A DNA stretch of 64,000 bases from Cyrtodaria siliqua (lineage: Eukaryota > Mollusca > Bivalvia > Adapedonta > Hiatellidae), in NCBI GenBank assembly GCA_037043455.1, contig JAWPHD010000280.1:62001-126000 (forward strand), read 5' to 3'. A program made the translations under genes and the position numbers. Below the pieces are notes generated by a model. That model saw only the letters and a program-made list of their open reading frames with translations, was not told the DNA's origin and searched no databases. Within the stretch, counting starts at the first letter, position 1. Every line of letters starts with the position of its first letter. Shown here piece by piece: positions 46,336-58,744 of the stretch.

Positions 46336-48060
46336 AATTGTCCTGAAATGTTCATTAACGTTTTCTGAAAAGCTTAAATTTAAAGAAAAGAAAGGTGACA
46401 ACAAATAACTTGCCTTAGACGCATTTGTGTTAGAATTTCTCTTAACAATCGGTATATGTCAAGTGGTTTGCTCAACTTAAAGTATGTCAAAAGTTAAATG
46501 TAACATAGCTCCCGCTGTGAATATATATAGGATAATAGACGATGTTTAATTGCATACGGAATTTTATGAAACGAGTTGTGTGTGTATTTTGTTATTAAGC
46601 AAGCTTATTGAGATCAAACAATATAAATCAAAGGAATGAAGGTCCTGAGAGTTGCCAAGATTGAACAGTGTCTGTCTTCTTGGTGAGGTTAAATGTTAAA
46701 TTTTACAGGTGTGAAATGTTGATGCTTAGAACATGAGATTTTTTTTGTACTAAAAAATGCTTGGGACGGAATTATTTTTTGCAACCGCGTCGGTTTGGGT
46801 TTTCGAGTGTATTTCAGTGCTCACAGGCAATTATTTTAAGAGACAGGCCCAGGGCTTGTTGCTTCTGAAAATGTACAGGTCCTGATTTAAAATGGAAAGG
46901 TCCAATATTTTTTTCTTATTGGAAATTAGTCTTTATTCGCTGTACACATTTGTTACATATGTAGTAATCAAACTCAGAACCTCCTGACTATATTTTTCTT
47001 TTTGCTACCACTTTATGCTCCTAGTCAGTGGACGTATTTACTACTTTGTTTCAAATAAGTTGGAATAGAATATTACATAGTAATTTATAACCGATGCAAA
47101 GGAGAGTACAAGCACTTTTTGCCAAACGATACTAATCAGAGCCGACTTGGTGAAACTGGAGCCAAGTTTTTAATCAGGGTTTATGAGACTATCAGGGCCT
47201 CCTGTGGCTATATTTTCCCTTTTGTCACCACTTTCTACAAGTTAAAGAATTAGGAGCCTAGACTAGAAAGCATTTAAAAGTAGGATTCCAGGAACTACCT
47301 ACCCCTTAAATAATAAATAGAAATATACTTTATAGCTGTATCTATACATATATATATATATTTGTTCCACTAACATGTATTTGTAAAGGACAGTTTTTCT
47401 TATTTGATGATGTAAAAAAAAAAAAAAAAAAAAAATAAAAATTATCCGAAATTATGTACCATCCGAACTGTGCATTTCAGGGTACCCATGCGTCGAATAT
47501 GAATCGAGATTTTTTTTATTGCTTACTTTATGTTTTCATACCTGATATCGTTAGACGGAATGAAAATAGACGCTCCTGGATCTGTTTACAATCTTGCCGT
47601 AGCTATCCGTTTAGTTTCACAAAGCCCGAAATTCATTTTGCCACCCGTGTTTACATTGTAAAAAATCAATAAAATGGCCGCGTTTATTTTCACTATTCGT
47701 GGTCTGCGCATGTCAGTTTTTAAGGTTGAGTCGTACCAAGTAAAACATAGGGTATGCAGCGTGTTGTTGTTGTTGTTGTTCAATTGTCAATTTACCTCTT
47801 ATTGGAGCGTACCTCCAGCAATCGGTCGTACTTTTCTTTTGTTTTGGAATGAAGACCATTATTTCTAGAAAATAAAAGGTAAGTAAAACAAATAATGCGT
47901 TTATATGTTGTTATTTACACCACTATTGGTAAAATGTATTGTTTCATAAAAATGTGACGTAATAGAAGAAATAATGCACGTGAAATAGGTCACACATGTC
48001 ATGAGCGGCACATCCGGGTAACTACGCTATTGATTCCATTCATGAAATATATATATATAT
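46336..48060. other. No gene recognised
   Basis: AT-rich sequence with a poly-A run (47414-47434), a short (TA)n near 47350 and another at 48048-48060. Small frames show no family features. Confidence 0.35.
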
Positions 48061-48475
48061 ATGCGTGTATTATTGCGCATAGTATTTCAGTTCCTTTTTC
48101 AAAAAAAACACGTATATACTGTATACAATGACAATTATTCACATTCAGTAGTTATATTATTCGGTATATATAACGTTCATGTCGGTCACCTTATGAAATT
48201 GTTATACTTGAGGCAGTTAAAGGAACTACATTTTCGAAGTGCGTAAAGCTCCCAATCCGTTTTTTGGTGTATTAATGCGCATAATATTTCGGTAAACCTA
48301 CAAAAAAGACACGTTTATACTGTATTCAATTACAATTATTTCATTATTTCACAATCAGTAGTTATATTACTCGGTATACATAACGTTCATGTCAGTCACC
48401 TTATCAAATTAAGTTGTATTTGAGGCAGTTAAAGGGGACTACATTGCCGAAAGCGGTAAAGCTCCTCACCTGTTT
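48061..48475 (+). repeat. ~205-bp tandem duplication
   Basis: GTGTATTATTGCGCATAGTA, CAGTAGTTATATTATTCGGT, ATAACGTTCATGTCGGTCAC and TTGAGGCAGTTAAAGG all recur about 205-230 bases later with changes. Two copies only. Confidence 0.75.
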
Positions 48476-49255
48476 TAAAAAAACTCCCTATTCAGAAATT
48501 GCACTATATACATACATGTACACGTCACGATTCCAAAGAGCCAGCCATGCTGACGCATGGCGACTCAAAAATGACTACTGCATTAGTTGCCTCTTTTTGT
48601 TGCTGTATGATTGTGTTTTAGAGAACGTTCGGAGTGTTTCGCCTTACGAAACCATTTAAACGCTTTTAACGTTATTGTTGACTATTACGTGATGTCACCT
48701 ATAGGCTGCGTACAGCTCAATATAGCCTGGCTGAAGCCCCGCCTTTTATTGTGTACGATTCAGTACAGAAGTGAAAGTTCACAGAGGTCAGCAGATATAA
48801 CTTTGAAATATTCAATATGCACTTTCAGGAAGGATAAACTATAGGTAAAATAATCCCCATCAGCTAGGATCATTAAATCAAATAAAAAAAATATTTTTTA
48901 ATGTTTTTGAAAACTTAACATCAATTGAAATTGCATGTCAATATTCAGTGCGGATTCAATAGTGTTTGTAAACACAGACATGTGCAGAGAGGTTGAGCTG
49001 GAAAAGTTGTCTTTTTCACACTTTCAAAGGCTTTGTGATGGAAATATCTATGTAATAAGGTAATTTAAAGAAAATCTGGTGTATAATTCTTGAGATATTA
49101 GCTGACAGGTGCCACAGGAGGTCTATGGGAAAGTATTTAGTTTTCTTTAATCTATAGCTAGAACACGTGTTAACACACAATATGCAATGACGTTGTGACT
49201 CGACAAAAAAGTGACGTCATATGATATACGACGTCATATGATATAATAAAGACTG
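48476..49255. other. No gene recognised
   Basis: No convincing frame. Near its end a doubled ACGTCATATGATAT at 49215-49245 forms a short tandem repeat. Confidence 0.35.
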
Positions 49256-49745
49256 AAAAAGGAGACCCATGGATGAACAAACACAAACAAGAGAGAAACG
49301 TAGAAGACTGTTTTATTGAGTCTGTTCATGAGAGGTAAAATAATTTTGCAACACCTGTCAAGGCCCCTAGCGCGGGTTTAAGCGGTATTCCATTTTAAAA
49401 CCACAAATAGTTGGCTTGATGATCCCAAAGCAACATTAAGTAATAACACTACTGGTTTTAGTCGGGGCGACTTTTTATAGCCTCTACAAAGCACTTAACA
49501 AACGCTAGTGTGAATGTCAATAAATACTGAAAAGGGGATCCCTTCGGAAAAAAACACAAACAAGAGAGTATAGTAACAGACTCGGTAATACTGAGTCTGT
49601 ACATGAGAGCTAATATAAATTGCAACACGGCACCTAGCGCCGGTTTAAACGGTATTCTACTTTAAAACAACAAGGAGTGGAGTGGTATTGATGATCCCAA
49701 AATACCAGTAAGTAATAAAACTACTGATTTGTGCCATCAAAGGTA
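49256..49745 (-). repeat. Dispersed repeat D, two tandem reverse copies
   Basis: Plus-strand view: AAACACAAACAAGAGAG, GAGTCTGTTCATGAGAGGTA, CACCTAGCGCCGGTTTAA and GATGATCCCAAA, all seen twice. Reverse of 28010-29660, with a single 98-bp-like unit each. Confidence 0.75.
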
Positions 49746-50299
49746 GCACGTATATATCCCTAATTTAGCTGTTTGTAAGAGTAAGAATATGAATAATGCC
49801 GTATCAGGATCTCTTAAAACAATGGCTGTTATTATTAATATATAATGAACTTATACCGCAACATGGATATTTTCCGCATGTTTTAAATGTTTCACTACAA
49901 TGTTTGAAATGAAAGATAGCTTTCAAAATGTTTGGTATAGCAAAAAGCAATACATCTATTTTAGCCATCAAACTCACTTATTTCAAAACTCTTTGCAAAA
50001 TGTTATAATCGTAACCTTGATCTACTTTTTAAATATAAAGTAATTTAAGAACTCTTCTGCGTCATTGACTATCACAAATGACTTCTATGGTGACGTGATT
50101 TACAGTCTTCGTAAGATCCTTGGCCATACTCATTTTTATACAATCTTTATTAAACTTTATAAAATGATTATCAAAAGAGATTATGACCCTATCATTTTGC
50201 AATGCACTGCATGTTAATGGTTGATCCATTTATATTTCACCACTCTTTGATTGTGCGATGACTGGACAGAGTGTGGACCCTAAGGTTACATATATATAA

Positions 50300-51330
50300 A
50301 TCCTCAAAAGACGGTAGCGTTTGATGTTTGTCTTACATTTTGTCTTGTTTTACCCTTAATGGTACGTTCTCTTGTTGCTCTGGCTTCTGCCAAGTCACTA
50401 AGTACTTGCATTGTGGATTTCAAGGCTTTTGTTTTTTATATTCAGATATACATAATCAACTATGTGTTATATTGCCTTTATTTTATGCTTAGCAGTGAAA
50501 TAGTGGATTTTAGCAATGAAATAAAAGTGGTATTTCAAACGTGTGAGTTTTATTTTTTCACTGCCGGAACTACTTTTTTTTTCAATATCAAAAACAATTT
50601 ATCTTTTTATTTGTTTAGAAAATAACTGTTTCATATATACCATTCGACTGTAAATGGTCTAACTAATAAAATGAGCTATAGTTTTTATAGTATTTCAGAA
50701 ATTTTGTCATTTGCAGTGAAAAATATCAGTTGGTCATTTTTGTTCAAAAACTACTTTTATCAGAACGTTGCTACAGAAGTTATATCATTGCATTGGAAAT
50801 AACTTAACTAATTCATGAGAAAATGAGTCGTAGATTATTGAAATCGGCGAAGTAGTTATGGGGAATTTAAAAAAGCAATTTTATCATACTAAGCCAATGG
50901 CGTCGTCAAATTGTGTTTTTTTTTCTGCATGCTGCAGTAGACTTTGATTATAAAGCATAAAATAAAAAGAAAATGTGTCGTTTTGTCGTGAATAACAGAT
51001 TTTATTTCATATCGATGTGATCAAACTTCAGTATTTCACTCATGCTTCTAATCGTGAAAATATAAAGTTTTCACACTTCTCGATGAAATAAAATCCTAAA
51101 TTCACTCCACAGCAACAAATATCCTCTATTTATTGCTGTCCTGTTCGTTAACGAATATAGTCTAGCAATGATTTCTTTATTTACACTGTAACGTTTTATT
51201 GGGATGACAATAGCCTAAGTGTGAGGTGCACCCTATAACCTGATTTAAACCCTCAGCAGCCTTTTTCGCACGGACCGTTAAACGTTTCAATGTGGTATCT
51301 CTATTACCAGCCCGTTTGCGTTTGCGATGT
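50300..51330 (+). repeat. Dispersed repeat G, copy 2 (interrupted)
   Basis: The left half at 50300-50420 (TTACCCTTAATGGTACGTTC, GTTGCTCTGGCTTCTGCCAA) and right half at 51190-51330 (ATTGGGATGACAATAG, GTGTGAGGTGCACCCT, GACCGTTAAACG) are separated by ~770 bp instead of the ~150 bp in copy 1, so something inserted between them. The middle is AT-rich and unrecognised. Confidence 0.65.
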
Positions 51331-51899
51331 CACATACCTTTCTTCTTACTAGCATTGTACTTGTTTTTTTTTTAATGCGTGTTTTGGCTGACTGTTTCTG
51401 TAACAGCTATACATTTCGTGTTCGACTTTTATACCTATTTTCACCGACATTTTCATTACATTTTCCGTTGAATGCATTCATTGAATGCTACATGTCATAT
51501 TCGCCGTTTGTACTTTTAGATAAATTCATAATTTATATATGTATGTTAGTTTTAGGTTGACTAATGAGTTAATGATGCAGGTGAAGTTATACAGAGGGCA
51601 CCACAGAAAAAGAACCCAAGATAATCTGTTTGCTAAAATTTGCAAACAAAATGTACTTGCTGTCCATGAAGCGGGTATTATCTAGATCTATGTCAATGTT
51701 TAACTTGCTTGATTCCCAGAATTTACATATTCCATCATTGAGATATATAATGGCTCAAGAACTCAACTTCTTGTCGTGTCAATTCCGCGAATGTTTAAAA
51801 ATAAGTATAAAAGTCGAAAAGGAACTGCAGCCTTCACAGAACATAGTAAACCCAAAAACACGCAAAAAGACAAACATGAATAGCAATGTTAACAAAGAA
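51331..51899. other. No gene recognised
   Basis: T-rich sequence; its first part (to ~51560) still resembles the end of repeat G. A 90-codon frame at 51630-51902 has no family features. Confidence 0.35.
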
Positions 51900-52290
51900 T
51901 AAAGGTATATGACGTCACAAACACAAAAGGGGTTGACAATAGGGCTACCGCCTCGGAACGGTCAGTGGCAAAAGAAGCCGCTTGGGATTTAAACCAGGTT
52001 CTAGGGTGCACCCTACCTCACACAAACTCTACTGTCATCCCAATAAAACGGGATAGTGTAAATAAAGAAATACCCCCCATGAACAATTCTCTAACCGACA
52101 AGGCAACATTTACAGAAAATATAAGTAAAACACAAAGATGCTCATCTATATATAAATACAAAAAAAACACAATAACATAGAAAGACACAAAGAAGGTACT
52201 CAATGGCTTGGCAGAAGCCAGAGCAACAAGAGAATAAACCATTGAGGGCACGACAAGACAAAATTGCAGACAAACTTCAAACGTCACCGT
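51900..52290 (-). repeat. Dispersed repeat G, reverse copy
   Basis: Plus view: AGGGCTACCGCCTCGGAACG, GGTTCTAGGGTGCACCCTAC, TGGCTTGGCAGAAGCCAGAG and CAACAAGAGAATAAACCATT. Reverse complement of 26360-26740. Confidence 0.75.
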
Positions 52291-53689
52291 CCTTTTTGGC
52301 TTTAGGTAGACGTCATCATAGGGTCCGCAGCCTGTCCGGTCATCGCACAATTAAAGAGGGAAACATAGAGGCGAACTGTAAGTGGGTCCACCACTCATGC
52401 AGTGCGTTGCTTTCTAGTATACAATTTACTAACCTGATGAAAGAAAGAGAATCTCTGACCTTATAGCAGTTTTTATTGTTGTTACATATTTTGGGACAGC
52501 GTGTATATTTTAAAGACCACAGTTAACCGTACGGTGACAAGGCTGCCCCAAGTTATGGACTTGTCCGGTGCGTTGCTTTCATTCTGGAAAGAACAACATC
52601 GCATTCTGCATGTGTATGACAAAATTGTGAGTTTTCATTTTTATATCCATAAGAGTATAATGTGAACTCTTAAGGTTCCTCGTACCGTTAGAGAAACGCA
52701 ATTGAATACACCTATTTGGAAGTACTGATAAATATGACCGTATAATTTCTAAGTATGTACAGCAACTGGGCACGTTTGTTTTATTTACAGAGAAGTTGGT
52801 TTTAATACGTTCGTTTTTACTTATAGCCTAACTAGACGGGAGTCGGTGTACTTTTCACTGTTCTGATGGAGGAAGTAAAAATAATAGCCAGATGAGCATA
52901 TGCTAGATAAGTATATTACATAGAAGTGGAAGTTCTGTTATCAAGTGGCACATTTAACTGAAGTCAAAATCAAGTTCATATCTGTGGCTTTAAATACAGC
53001 TCCGAGATAACTAATAGTTCAGTGTAGCCTAGTTTGTCCATTTTGGATGGTTCACATTGGAATATCGTGAGCAAAAGTTGCAGTTCTGCTGATGGATATA
53101 CAGTAGGAACATCTTTGTTTTTATTGTTTTTATTACATCAGTTATTATTGTCAGTTATGTCATAATTATTTAATAGTGACGCATGTTTATAGCGAGAAAT
53201 TTTACTAGTATTTATGAGTCGCCAAAGGCGATAGGCAACGATTAATACCCACAAAAATATCAAATATTAGACGTCACTTGTTCATATACATTATTCGTCC
53301 TTGAACAATTGCGTCTGATTAGAAATACTTGGACACATGGGAGTTCATTTACCTTATTTGGAAAATGGAGTACATGTATAAAAACCGGTTAAAACGTAAA
53401 TTTTACTTTTGATTGTACTCGCCATGTCAAATTGCATTTTCCATGAGGATGATTTATTTCTGACCTTAGTGTATGACTTAAGATAAACATATTTGGATGT
53501 GTTAATCTTTGATCCAAATATGTTATTCTTTGATAACATAACATATTAAAGGAAAACGTGTACACATTGAGGAAAATAAACGTCTTTGCGGAGGATATAT
53601 GTATTATATCTGGTTTGTAAGTTCCTGAAAAATACGTTTTTTCTCTGAATGAGAAATGTTGTCATAATGAGACTGGTGAGGATTTCCTT
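52291..53689. other. No gene recognised
   Basis: AT-rich flank upstream of the cellulase gene. Only short frames without family features. Confidence 0.35.
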
Positions 53690-53860
53690 AGATATACTAT
53701 GATGTTTAACTGGGATAGCAATAGGGCAAGAGTGAGAATTGGTGAACCATGGAACCTGGTTTAACTCCTCAGCGATGTTATCACCACAACTCGTCACTAC
53801 TCGTTCCGAGGCGGTACCCCTGTTGTCAACCAGTTAATGGTACTTTACTTCAAAATAGTT
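53690..53860 (+). repeat. Dispersed repeat G, partial copy
   Basis: AACTGGGATAGCAATAGGGC, GAACCTGGTTTAACTCCTCA and CGTTCCGAGGCGGTACC; the right half only. Confidence 0.65.
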
Positions 53861-54099
53861 ATTTGTCCGCGGCATTGTTGTTTGTTTTAAATGCATATTT
53901 TTGGATGAATGTGAATTGTGAATGCTATATTTCCTTTTCGACTATTGTATCTTCTTTTCTAATACAAATAATTGATTTCTCTTTCTCTGCAAATTACAAG
54001 GTATTTAAATACTGGCCTTGTACGTATTCAAAAACCTGTTTTTTCTCAAACGTCTGTTGTCTTATATTTCACGCATTTTTATTGTTTTCCAGCTTTAAA

Positions 54100-54270
54100 A
54101 TGAGGTATTTACTATTATTGGCTTTCGCATCCACTGTGAGGGCAGCTCCATTGACAGATGTAATGTCCTGGGCCGGGGGCTGTAAGGGGACGTTCACGGT
54201 ACATGCTGACAATGCAGTGCACGGATGGAAGGCCCATCTGACTTTTGCCACCCCACTTGATGCACTCGAA
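54100..54270 (+). CDS. CBM2-GH9 endo-beta-1,4-glucanase, exon 1 (signal peptide and start of CBM2)
   Basis: The gene encodes a secreted cellulase: signal peptide, family 2 cellulose-binding module, Ser/Thr/Pro/Gly linker and GH9 catalytic domain. Such enzymes cut internal beta-1,4 bonds of cellulose and occur in many bivalves and gastropods as host genes. This exon gives residues 1-57. The Leu-rich signal has a likely cut after Val-Arg-Ala. CBM2 then begins, with Gly-x-Phe-Thr-Val and the typical Gly-Trp-Lys-Ala-x-Leu-Thr-Phe. Donor GAA/GTACGT, phase 0. Six exons lie in the window (54100-54270, 54902-55058, 59458-59670, 60777-60944, 61948-62135, 62709-62874), 354 residues so far. The C-terminal two-thirds of GH9 lies beyond the window or in the last kilobase unseen. 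Confidence 0.88.
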
Positions 54271-54309
54271 GTACGTTTTTTATTGTGAATCTTGTTCGTG
54301 CTCAATCTG

Positions 54310-54505
54310 TTTGTTTTGTTTGTTTGTTTGTTTGTATGGTGTTTTACGTCATTTGCAACACATGTAATGCGACACATGTTATATGTAATATATAGACGGT
54401 CGAATTTTTTTGTGGTGGAGGCAGGCCAAATTTTTTTCTGGGTAGGACTGTACACCTCCCGCCATCGGTAAGAATCGACACTTTCTCACTTACAAGTCGA
54501 GCTCA
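54310..54505 (-). mobile_element. SINE body and tail in intron 1 of the cellulase gene
   Basis: Minus strand: GAGCTCGACTTGTAAGTGAG, AAAGTGTCGATTCTTACCGA, then the tail AATGACGTAAAACACCATAC with (AAAC)n. It is the same family as 45950-46128 and 34195-34420. Confidence 0.7.
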
Positions 54506-54901
54506 AGGTCGATAATTTAAATTTAATCGAAGCTTAAAAGGTGGTTGATATAAACTGTACATTTGGTATGTATTTATTTTGTTGAATGACGTTTATGGGG
54601 TAACACATTCGTTCTTTTTCACATACCCTTCACTTAAGTTTAACGCATGCTAGCTAGCGATATTCCTAGTATTCTGCCTATAGGCCAAATTTGAAATGTC
54701 TGAACGCTTCCAGTCCGAAATAGAGCACTGGAGTTATTTGTTTTTCATTGAATTAAACAGGAAATATAGTTTTTGATAAATTTCTGGTTACGAAAAGTAA
54801 AGAACGGGAAAGAATGTGCCATATTGCCAACCCAAAATGTTGAAGAAGGTGTGGAAAGGCATGCTCATCTGGTCTGATTCGTTGTTTGCTTGTCCCAACA
54901 G

Positions 54902-55058
54902 ATATGGAAGGGGACCGTCATATCTCACAGTGGCTCGGAATATACTATAGAAAACGTGCCATGGGACAAAGATCTTGCGGCCGGGGAGGATCTTCTTGTG
55001 GAATATAACGGTCATCTTAGCGGGGACAGTGGATGTGACGGAACATATACAATTGAAG
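54902..55058 (+). CDS. CBM2-GH9 endo-beta-1,4-glucanase, exon 2 (rest of CBM2)
   Basis: Acceptor CCCAACAG. Residues 58-109: Ile-Trp-Lys-Gly-Thr, then Tyr-Thr-Ile-Glu-Asn-Val-Pro-Trp-Asp and Ala-Ala-Gly-Glu-Asp-Leu-Leu-Val-Glu-Tyr, which follow the CBM2 pattern (Asn-Val-x-Trp-Asn, Ile-x-x-Gly). Cys residues 28 and near 102 could form the CBM2 disulphide. Donor GAAG/GTAAGT, phase 1, the first of four copies of this junction. Confidence 0.87.
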
Positions 55059-55264
55059 GTAAGTGTGGAATATAACGGTCAAATTAGCGGGGACAGTGGA
55101 TGTGACGGAACATATACAATTGAAGGTAAGTGTGGAATATAACGGTCATCTTAGCGGGGACAGTGGATGTGACGTAACATATACAATTGAAGGTAAGTGT
55201 GGAATGTAACGGTCAAATTAGCGGGGACAGTGGATGTGACGGAACATATACAATTGAAGGTAAG
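55059..55264 (+). repeat. Three extra tandem copies (67 bp each) of the exon 2 donor junction
   Basis: The segment GGTAAGTGTGGAATATAACG to ATATACAATTGAA is repeated so that AAGGTAAGT occurs with its GGT at 55058, 55125, 55192 and 55259, exactly 67 bases apart. The copies include the end of the exon. Because 67 is not a multiple of three, and TAA follows six codons after the first junction, use of a later donor would end the protein after CBM2. Confidence 0.92.
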
Positions 55265-55295
55265 TAAATTGGTATTATATTGATGTTTGAAGATA

Positions 55296-55548
55296 GAATT
55301 GAATTGGATTTTAGTCGCACCAACAGATGAGGTCATGTGGCGCCTGTCCAGCTTCCACTGGTGGAGGAAGACCCCAGGAGTCCTCGGGGCAGTTTTCGTG
55401 CACGGGCGGGCACCTGGGTAGAACCACCGACGTTGCGCAAACCAGCTGGATAGCTTCCTCACATAAAGATTCCTAGGCCCATGAGGGATCGGACCCACAG
55501 CGTCGAGGGGCGAGTGATTTCAAGTCAGAAACTCTAACCACTCAGCCC
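55296..55548 (-). mobile_element. tRNA-derived SINE in intron 2, with 10-bp target duplication
   Basis: Reverse copy of the family at 16096: head GCTGAGTGGTTAGAGTTTCT and B box GGTCCGATCCC, body GGTGGTTCTACCCAGGTGCC, tail CCAATTCAATT. TTTGAAGATA flanks it at 55286-55295 and 55549-55558. Confidence 0.9.
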
Positions 55549-55559
55549 TTTGAAGATAA

Positions 55560-56530
55560 GAAGCGTTCACCATGTCTGTGGAGCATAGTCAGCAGGTGAA
55601 TCGTGAATTTTAAGAATCACCAACAAGTTAGTGTTAGACGCAGTTAAAACCGCTGCTTAACTTCATTATCTGACCAAAAAGGAGGACGTTTTCCCAAGGT
55701 ATGCAGAAATTAGAGTTAGAAATCATAAGCTCAAGATTACAAATTCTGAACCAGATGACCCTTTCTTCTCCCACGAAGCAAATGTAATGGTCATAAGGTT
55801 TGCATGTCAGTCCCGTCCATAACATATGTTTAATATGTAGAAACAAATAACTTTATTCTACGAGTACATCAATATTGCAATTATTTAAATCTGAATAAAG
55901 CAGCATAAATACTTCAATCAATCTTACAGCAACATCAGTATATATATATATATGTTAAGGGAGGTAATTCCCACACAAAATTTAATTACTCTGTCGCTCA
56001 CCCGAGTATCGTTGAGGTGATTAGAAAAGATGGGGTTTCTTCTATATTAACTTGTATGGAGTGTAATAGCTACTGATAGCAATTACTCCATGTAAAAACA
56101 CAAATAAATAAAATGGAATAAAATGGACTTCTACAACCAATGCTCTATGTTCCATGTACCTTGTATCTTGTCTGATCAGGGGAGGAGGGATGTGTTTTGC
56201 TGACTGCAGAAATGTATCAATAATCTAGAAAAAAAATATCAAGAATATAGCTATGTTTCTGACAAATTAATAATTTTAAATATGTGTTTGGATTTGTACT
56301 GTGTTTAGTCGGACTTAACTAACAAATCGGAATGAACGCATTACTAAGACGCTGATGAAGAAACTTTATTAATATTTGCCAATAAATTCCTGTGAAGAAG
56401 TATTATTAAAATGTTAAGATGGCGATGCTTTACCTATATTTTCCGAAATAATTTATATATTTAGAAGTCCTTTAAATGTGTCTCTCTGCCTTATCTGTGT
56501 GATTTTAAAGTTGAATATCGCTTAAGCCGG
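55560..56530. other. Intron 2 DNA, nothing recognised
   Basis: AT-rich, with a short (TA)n at 55938-55954. No exon features. Confidence 0.35.
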
Positions 56531-56534
56531 TTCC

Positions 56535-56940
56535 ATTGAGAGAAGGTGCACCTTATATTACCTCTCATGAACAGACTCAATAAAACCAACCGAGTCTGCT
56601 ACTCTTCTCTCTTTTTTTGTGTTTGTTGCTTCCAATAGATCTCCTTTCCAGTATGTATTGACATTCAAACTAGCGTTTGTTTAGTGCTGTGTGGCAGCTG
56701 TTAAAGGTCGCCCGACTACAAATCAGTAGTGTTATTACTTACTGGTGGTATCATCTAGCCTAATTTTCGTGGCTTTAAATTAGAATACCGCTTTAGCCGG
56801 TGCTAGAGAGCGTGAGAGGTGTTTCACCCTATATTACATCTCATGAACAGATTCAATAAAACCGAGTCTGCTACTTTTCTCTCTTGTTTGTGTTTGTTTG
56901 CTTCCAAGGGATCTCCTTTTCAGTATGTATTTCTTTGTTA
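56535..56940 (+). repeat. Dispersed repeat D, two partial copies
   Basis: ATTACCTCTCATGAACAGAC, ACTCTTCTCTC, GTTGCTTCCAA, CGACTACAAATCAGTAGTGT and GCCGGTGCTAG. Each copy has a single 98-bp-like unit or none. Confidence 0.75.
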
Positions 56941-57059
56941 TCTTTATATAGTTCATATAGTTTACATTTTACGTATTAAAGTCGCTTTATACAAAGGATA
57001 CTATGGGTAAAGTTCCATCAATTAGTTGTCATTGTTTTTTTTAAATTACTTAATTAATG

Positions 57060-57360
57060 GGTTTTCTTTGATTTGATTGAACGACCTAGTATTTTGCAGA
57101 CTGCCAAGATTTGAATAACTTCAATGGAGTCGAAGCCAAGATGCAACAGAAATGAGAATACAATATTTGACTTAGTTACCTAGCTTGAAATGTTTGCATC
57201 TGTGTTTTCTATGTATTTTCTTTGATTTGATCTAGAGAGCTAGTATTTTGCAGATTGCCATGATTTGAATAACTTCAAAGGAGTGGGTTCCAATATGCAA
57301 CAGGAACATATGGGATATTTAGTATAATATTTGACATAGTTACCTAGTCAGATCAATCTG
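57060..57360 (+). repeat. ~165-bp tandem duplication
   Basis: TTTTCTTTGATTTGAT, CTAGTATTTTGCAGA, TTGCCA(A/T)GATTTGAATAACTTCAA and TTGACATAGTTACCTAG-like blocks occur at 57060-57190 and again at 57215-57355. Confidence 0.75.
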
Positions 57361-57692
57361 ATTTTAACAAGCTTGAAAATGTTTGCATTTTGTTTTCACT
57401 GACCTTGTGTCTTTGTTCTGTGTCGGAATGACATGATTTGAAAAACAAATGGAAATACATTAATGCTAGAGTTGATGTTTCATTACTATACGAGCATCGC
57501 TTCTTTAGAAGTTGTTGTTTTAAGTTTTTATTCGACCTATATTCCGACCGATCGACCGCAATTGAAATATTTGAAATACACTGAAAGACGTTACATTGGC
57601 GTTTGAAAAGATGATTTTCCTTGTTTTTACACAGTGACCTAGTTTTTTCAACGGATGAACCTTGATTGAAGAAACATATTAGCTGTGACAGG

Positions 57693-58040
57693 GGTAACAA
57701 CCTACGTCACGCGCACGCGCGCTAAAACAGATCCGTTTACATACACAGAAACTCGATCTGGGAGCTGGTAAGTGGATGTTTACTTCGATACAATCGCATT
57801 TCCACCAAAATGTAAACGGTACCCGGCTTTTGAAATGAGTTTGTATCGAAGTATACTGACAAACGGCTGGGAGTTTATAGCTTATGTAATGTTTAATAAA
57901 AATCTTCTCATCCATGTGGTACGGTGGGCAATGTCAATTTACCAAATGTTTTGTAAATCTTAATAAAAATCCACTTACCATCTCTTCCGTGTATGTAAAC
58001 GGATCCGTTTTGGCGCGTGCGCGTGACGTAGGTTGCTACC
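57693..58040. mobile_element. GC-rich-ended palindromic MITE, 348 bp
   Basis: GGTAACAACCTACGTCACGC, GCACGCGCGC, ATCCGTTTACATACAC and, further in, TAAGTGGATGTTTACTTCGATACAA are mirrored by TTGTATCGAAGTATACTGAC, AAATCCACTTACC, GTGTATGTAAACGGATCCGT and GCGCGTGCGCGTGACGTAGG then TTGCTACC. The ends hold CpG-rich and TGACGT-like motifs. In intron 2 of the cellulase gene. No certain target duplication. Confidence 0.85.
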
Positions 58041-58379
58041 ATTGTGTGAGTGCAATAATAATACGGATGGTATTTCGTGAAGATCATATCATAAGTTCAT
58101 GAGGAGAAGTTGTTTAAAGTTTTTTTGTTTTATTGGTACTATCGGTCCAGTTTATTTGGCAGATGAATTGAATGAGGTCAATGCCAGAATGAGTTAAATT
58201 TGTCGTACCCTTATTGGTTTTGTTATCTTCTTGCTCCGGCTTCTACCAACCAAGCAGTTATGACTTGCTGGACTTTTTATATTTATATTTATCACATAAC
58301 GTCCCTTGTTAGCAGTGTCGAACACTCATTTAATATTCTATTGTATGACACACGTGTAATACAACCTGCAACGATTTTG

Positions 58380-58434
58380 ATCCCCCGCCCCCTCCCCCTA
58401 AGCTGAAATCCTGGATCCGCCCCTGCTTGCAGCA
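58380..58434. mobile_element. hAT-like MITE end fragment
   Basis: CAGGGGCGGATCCAGGATTT (minus strand, ending at 58425) is a widespread hAT-type MITE end. Next to it are C-rich runs. The other end was not found. Confidence 0.5.
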
Positions 58435-58744
58435 GACTACATGCAGTAGTTAAATGGGTACAAGTTATACTGCAGATGGAAACATGTAAAACAACTGAAT
58501 GGAAAATGTGTAAACACTTCACGAAAATAATATTCTTATTTCTTTTAACCCTTAATTGTGAACTGATCTTTCTTTAATTTGGATCACTACATTCCTGTTA
58601 CAAAGAGGTGTGTACATTTCCTGATGAATATTATAATTAGGTGAAAAATGTTTAAATATAGAAAAAGTACCTTTGATGATAACATTACATTCTTAGTGTG
58701 TTCACCAGAAGTGTCAAATGTAAGGCACATGTTCAGGGTTTTTC

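Noticed and set aside
51630..51902. 90-codon plus-strand frame before a reverse copy of repeat G
   Set aside because: No family features and no clear gene context.
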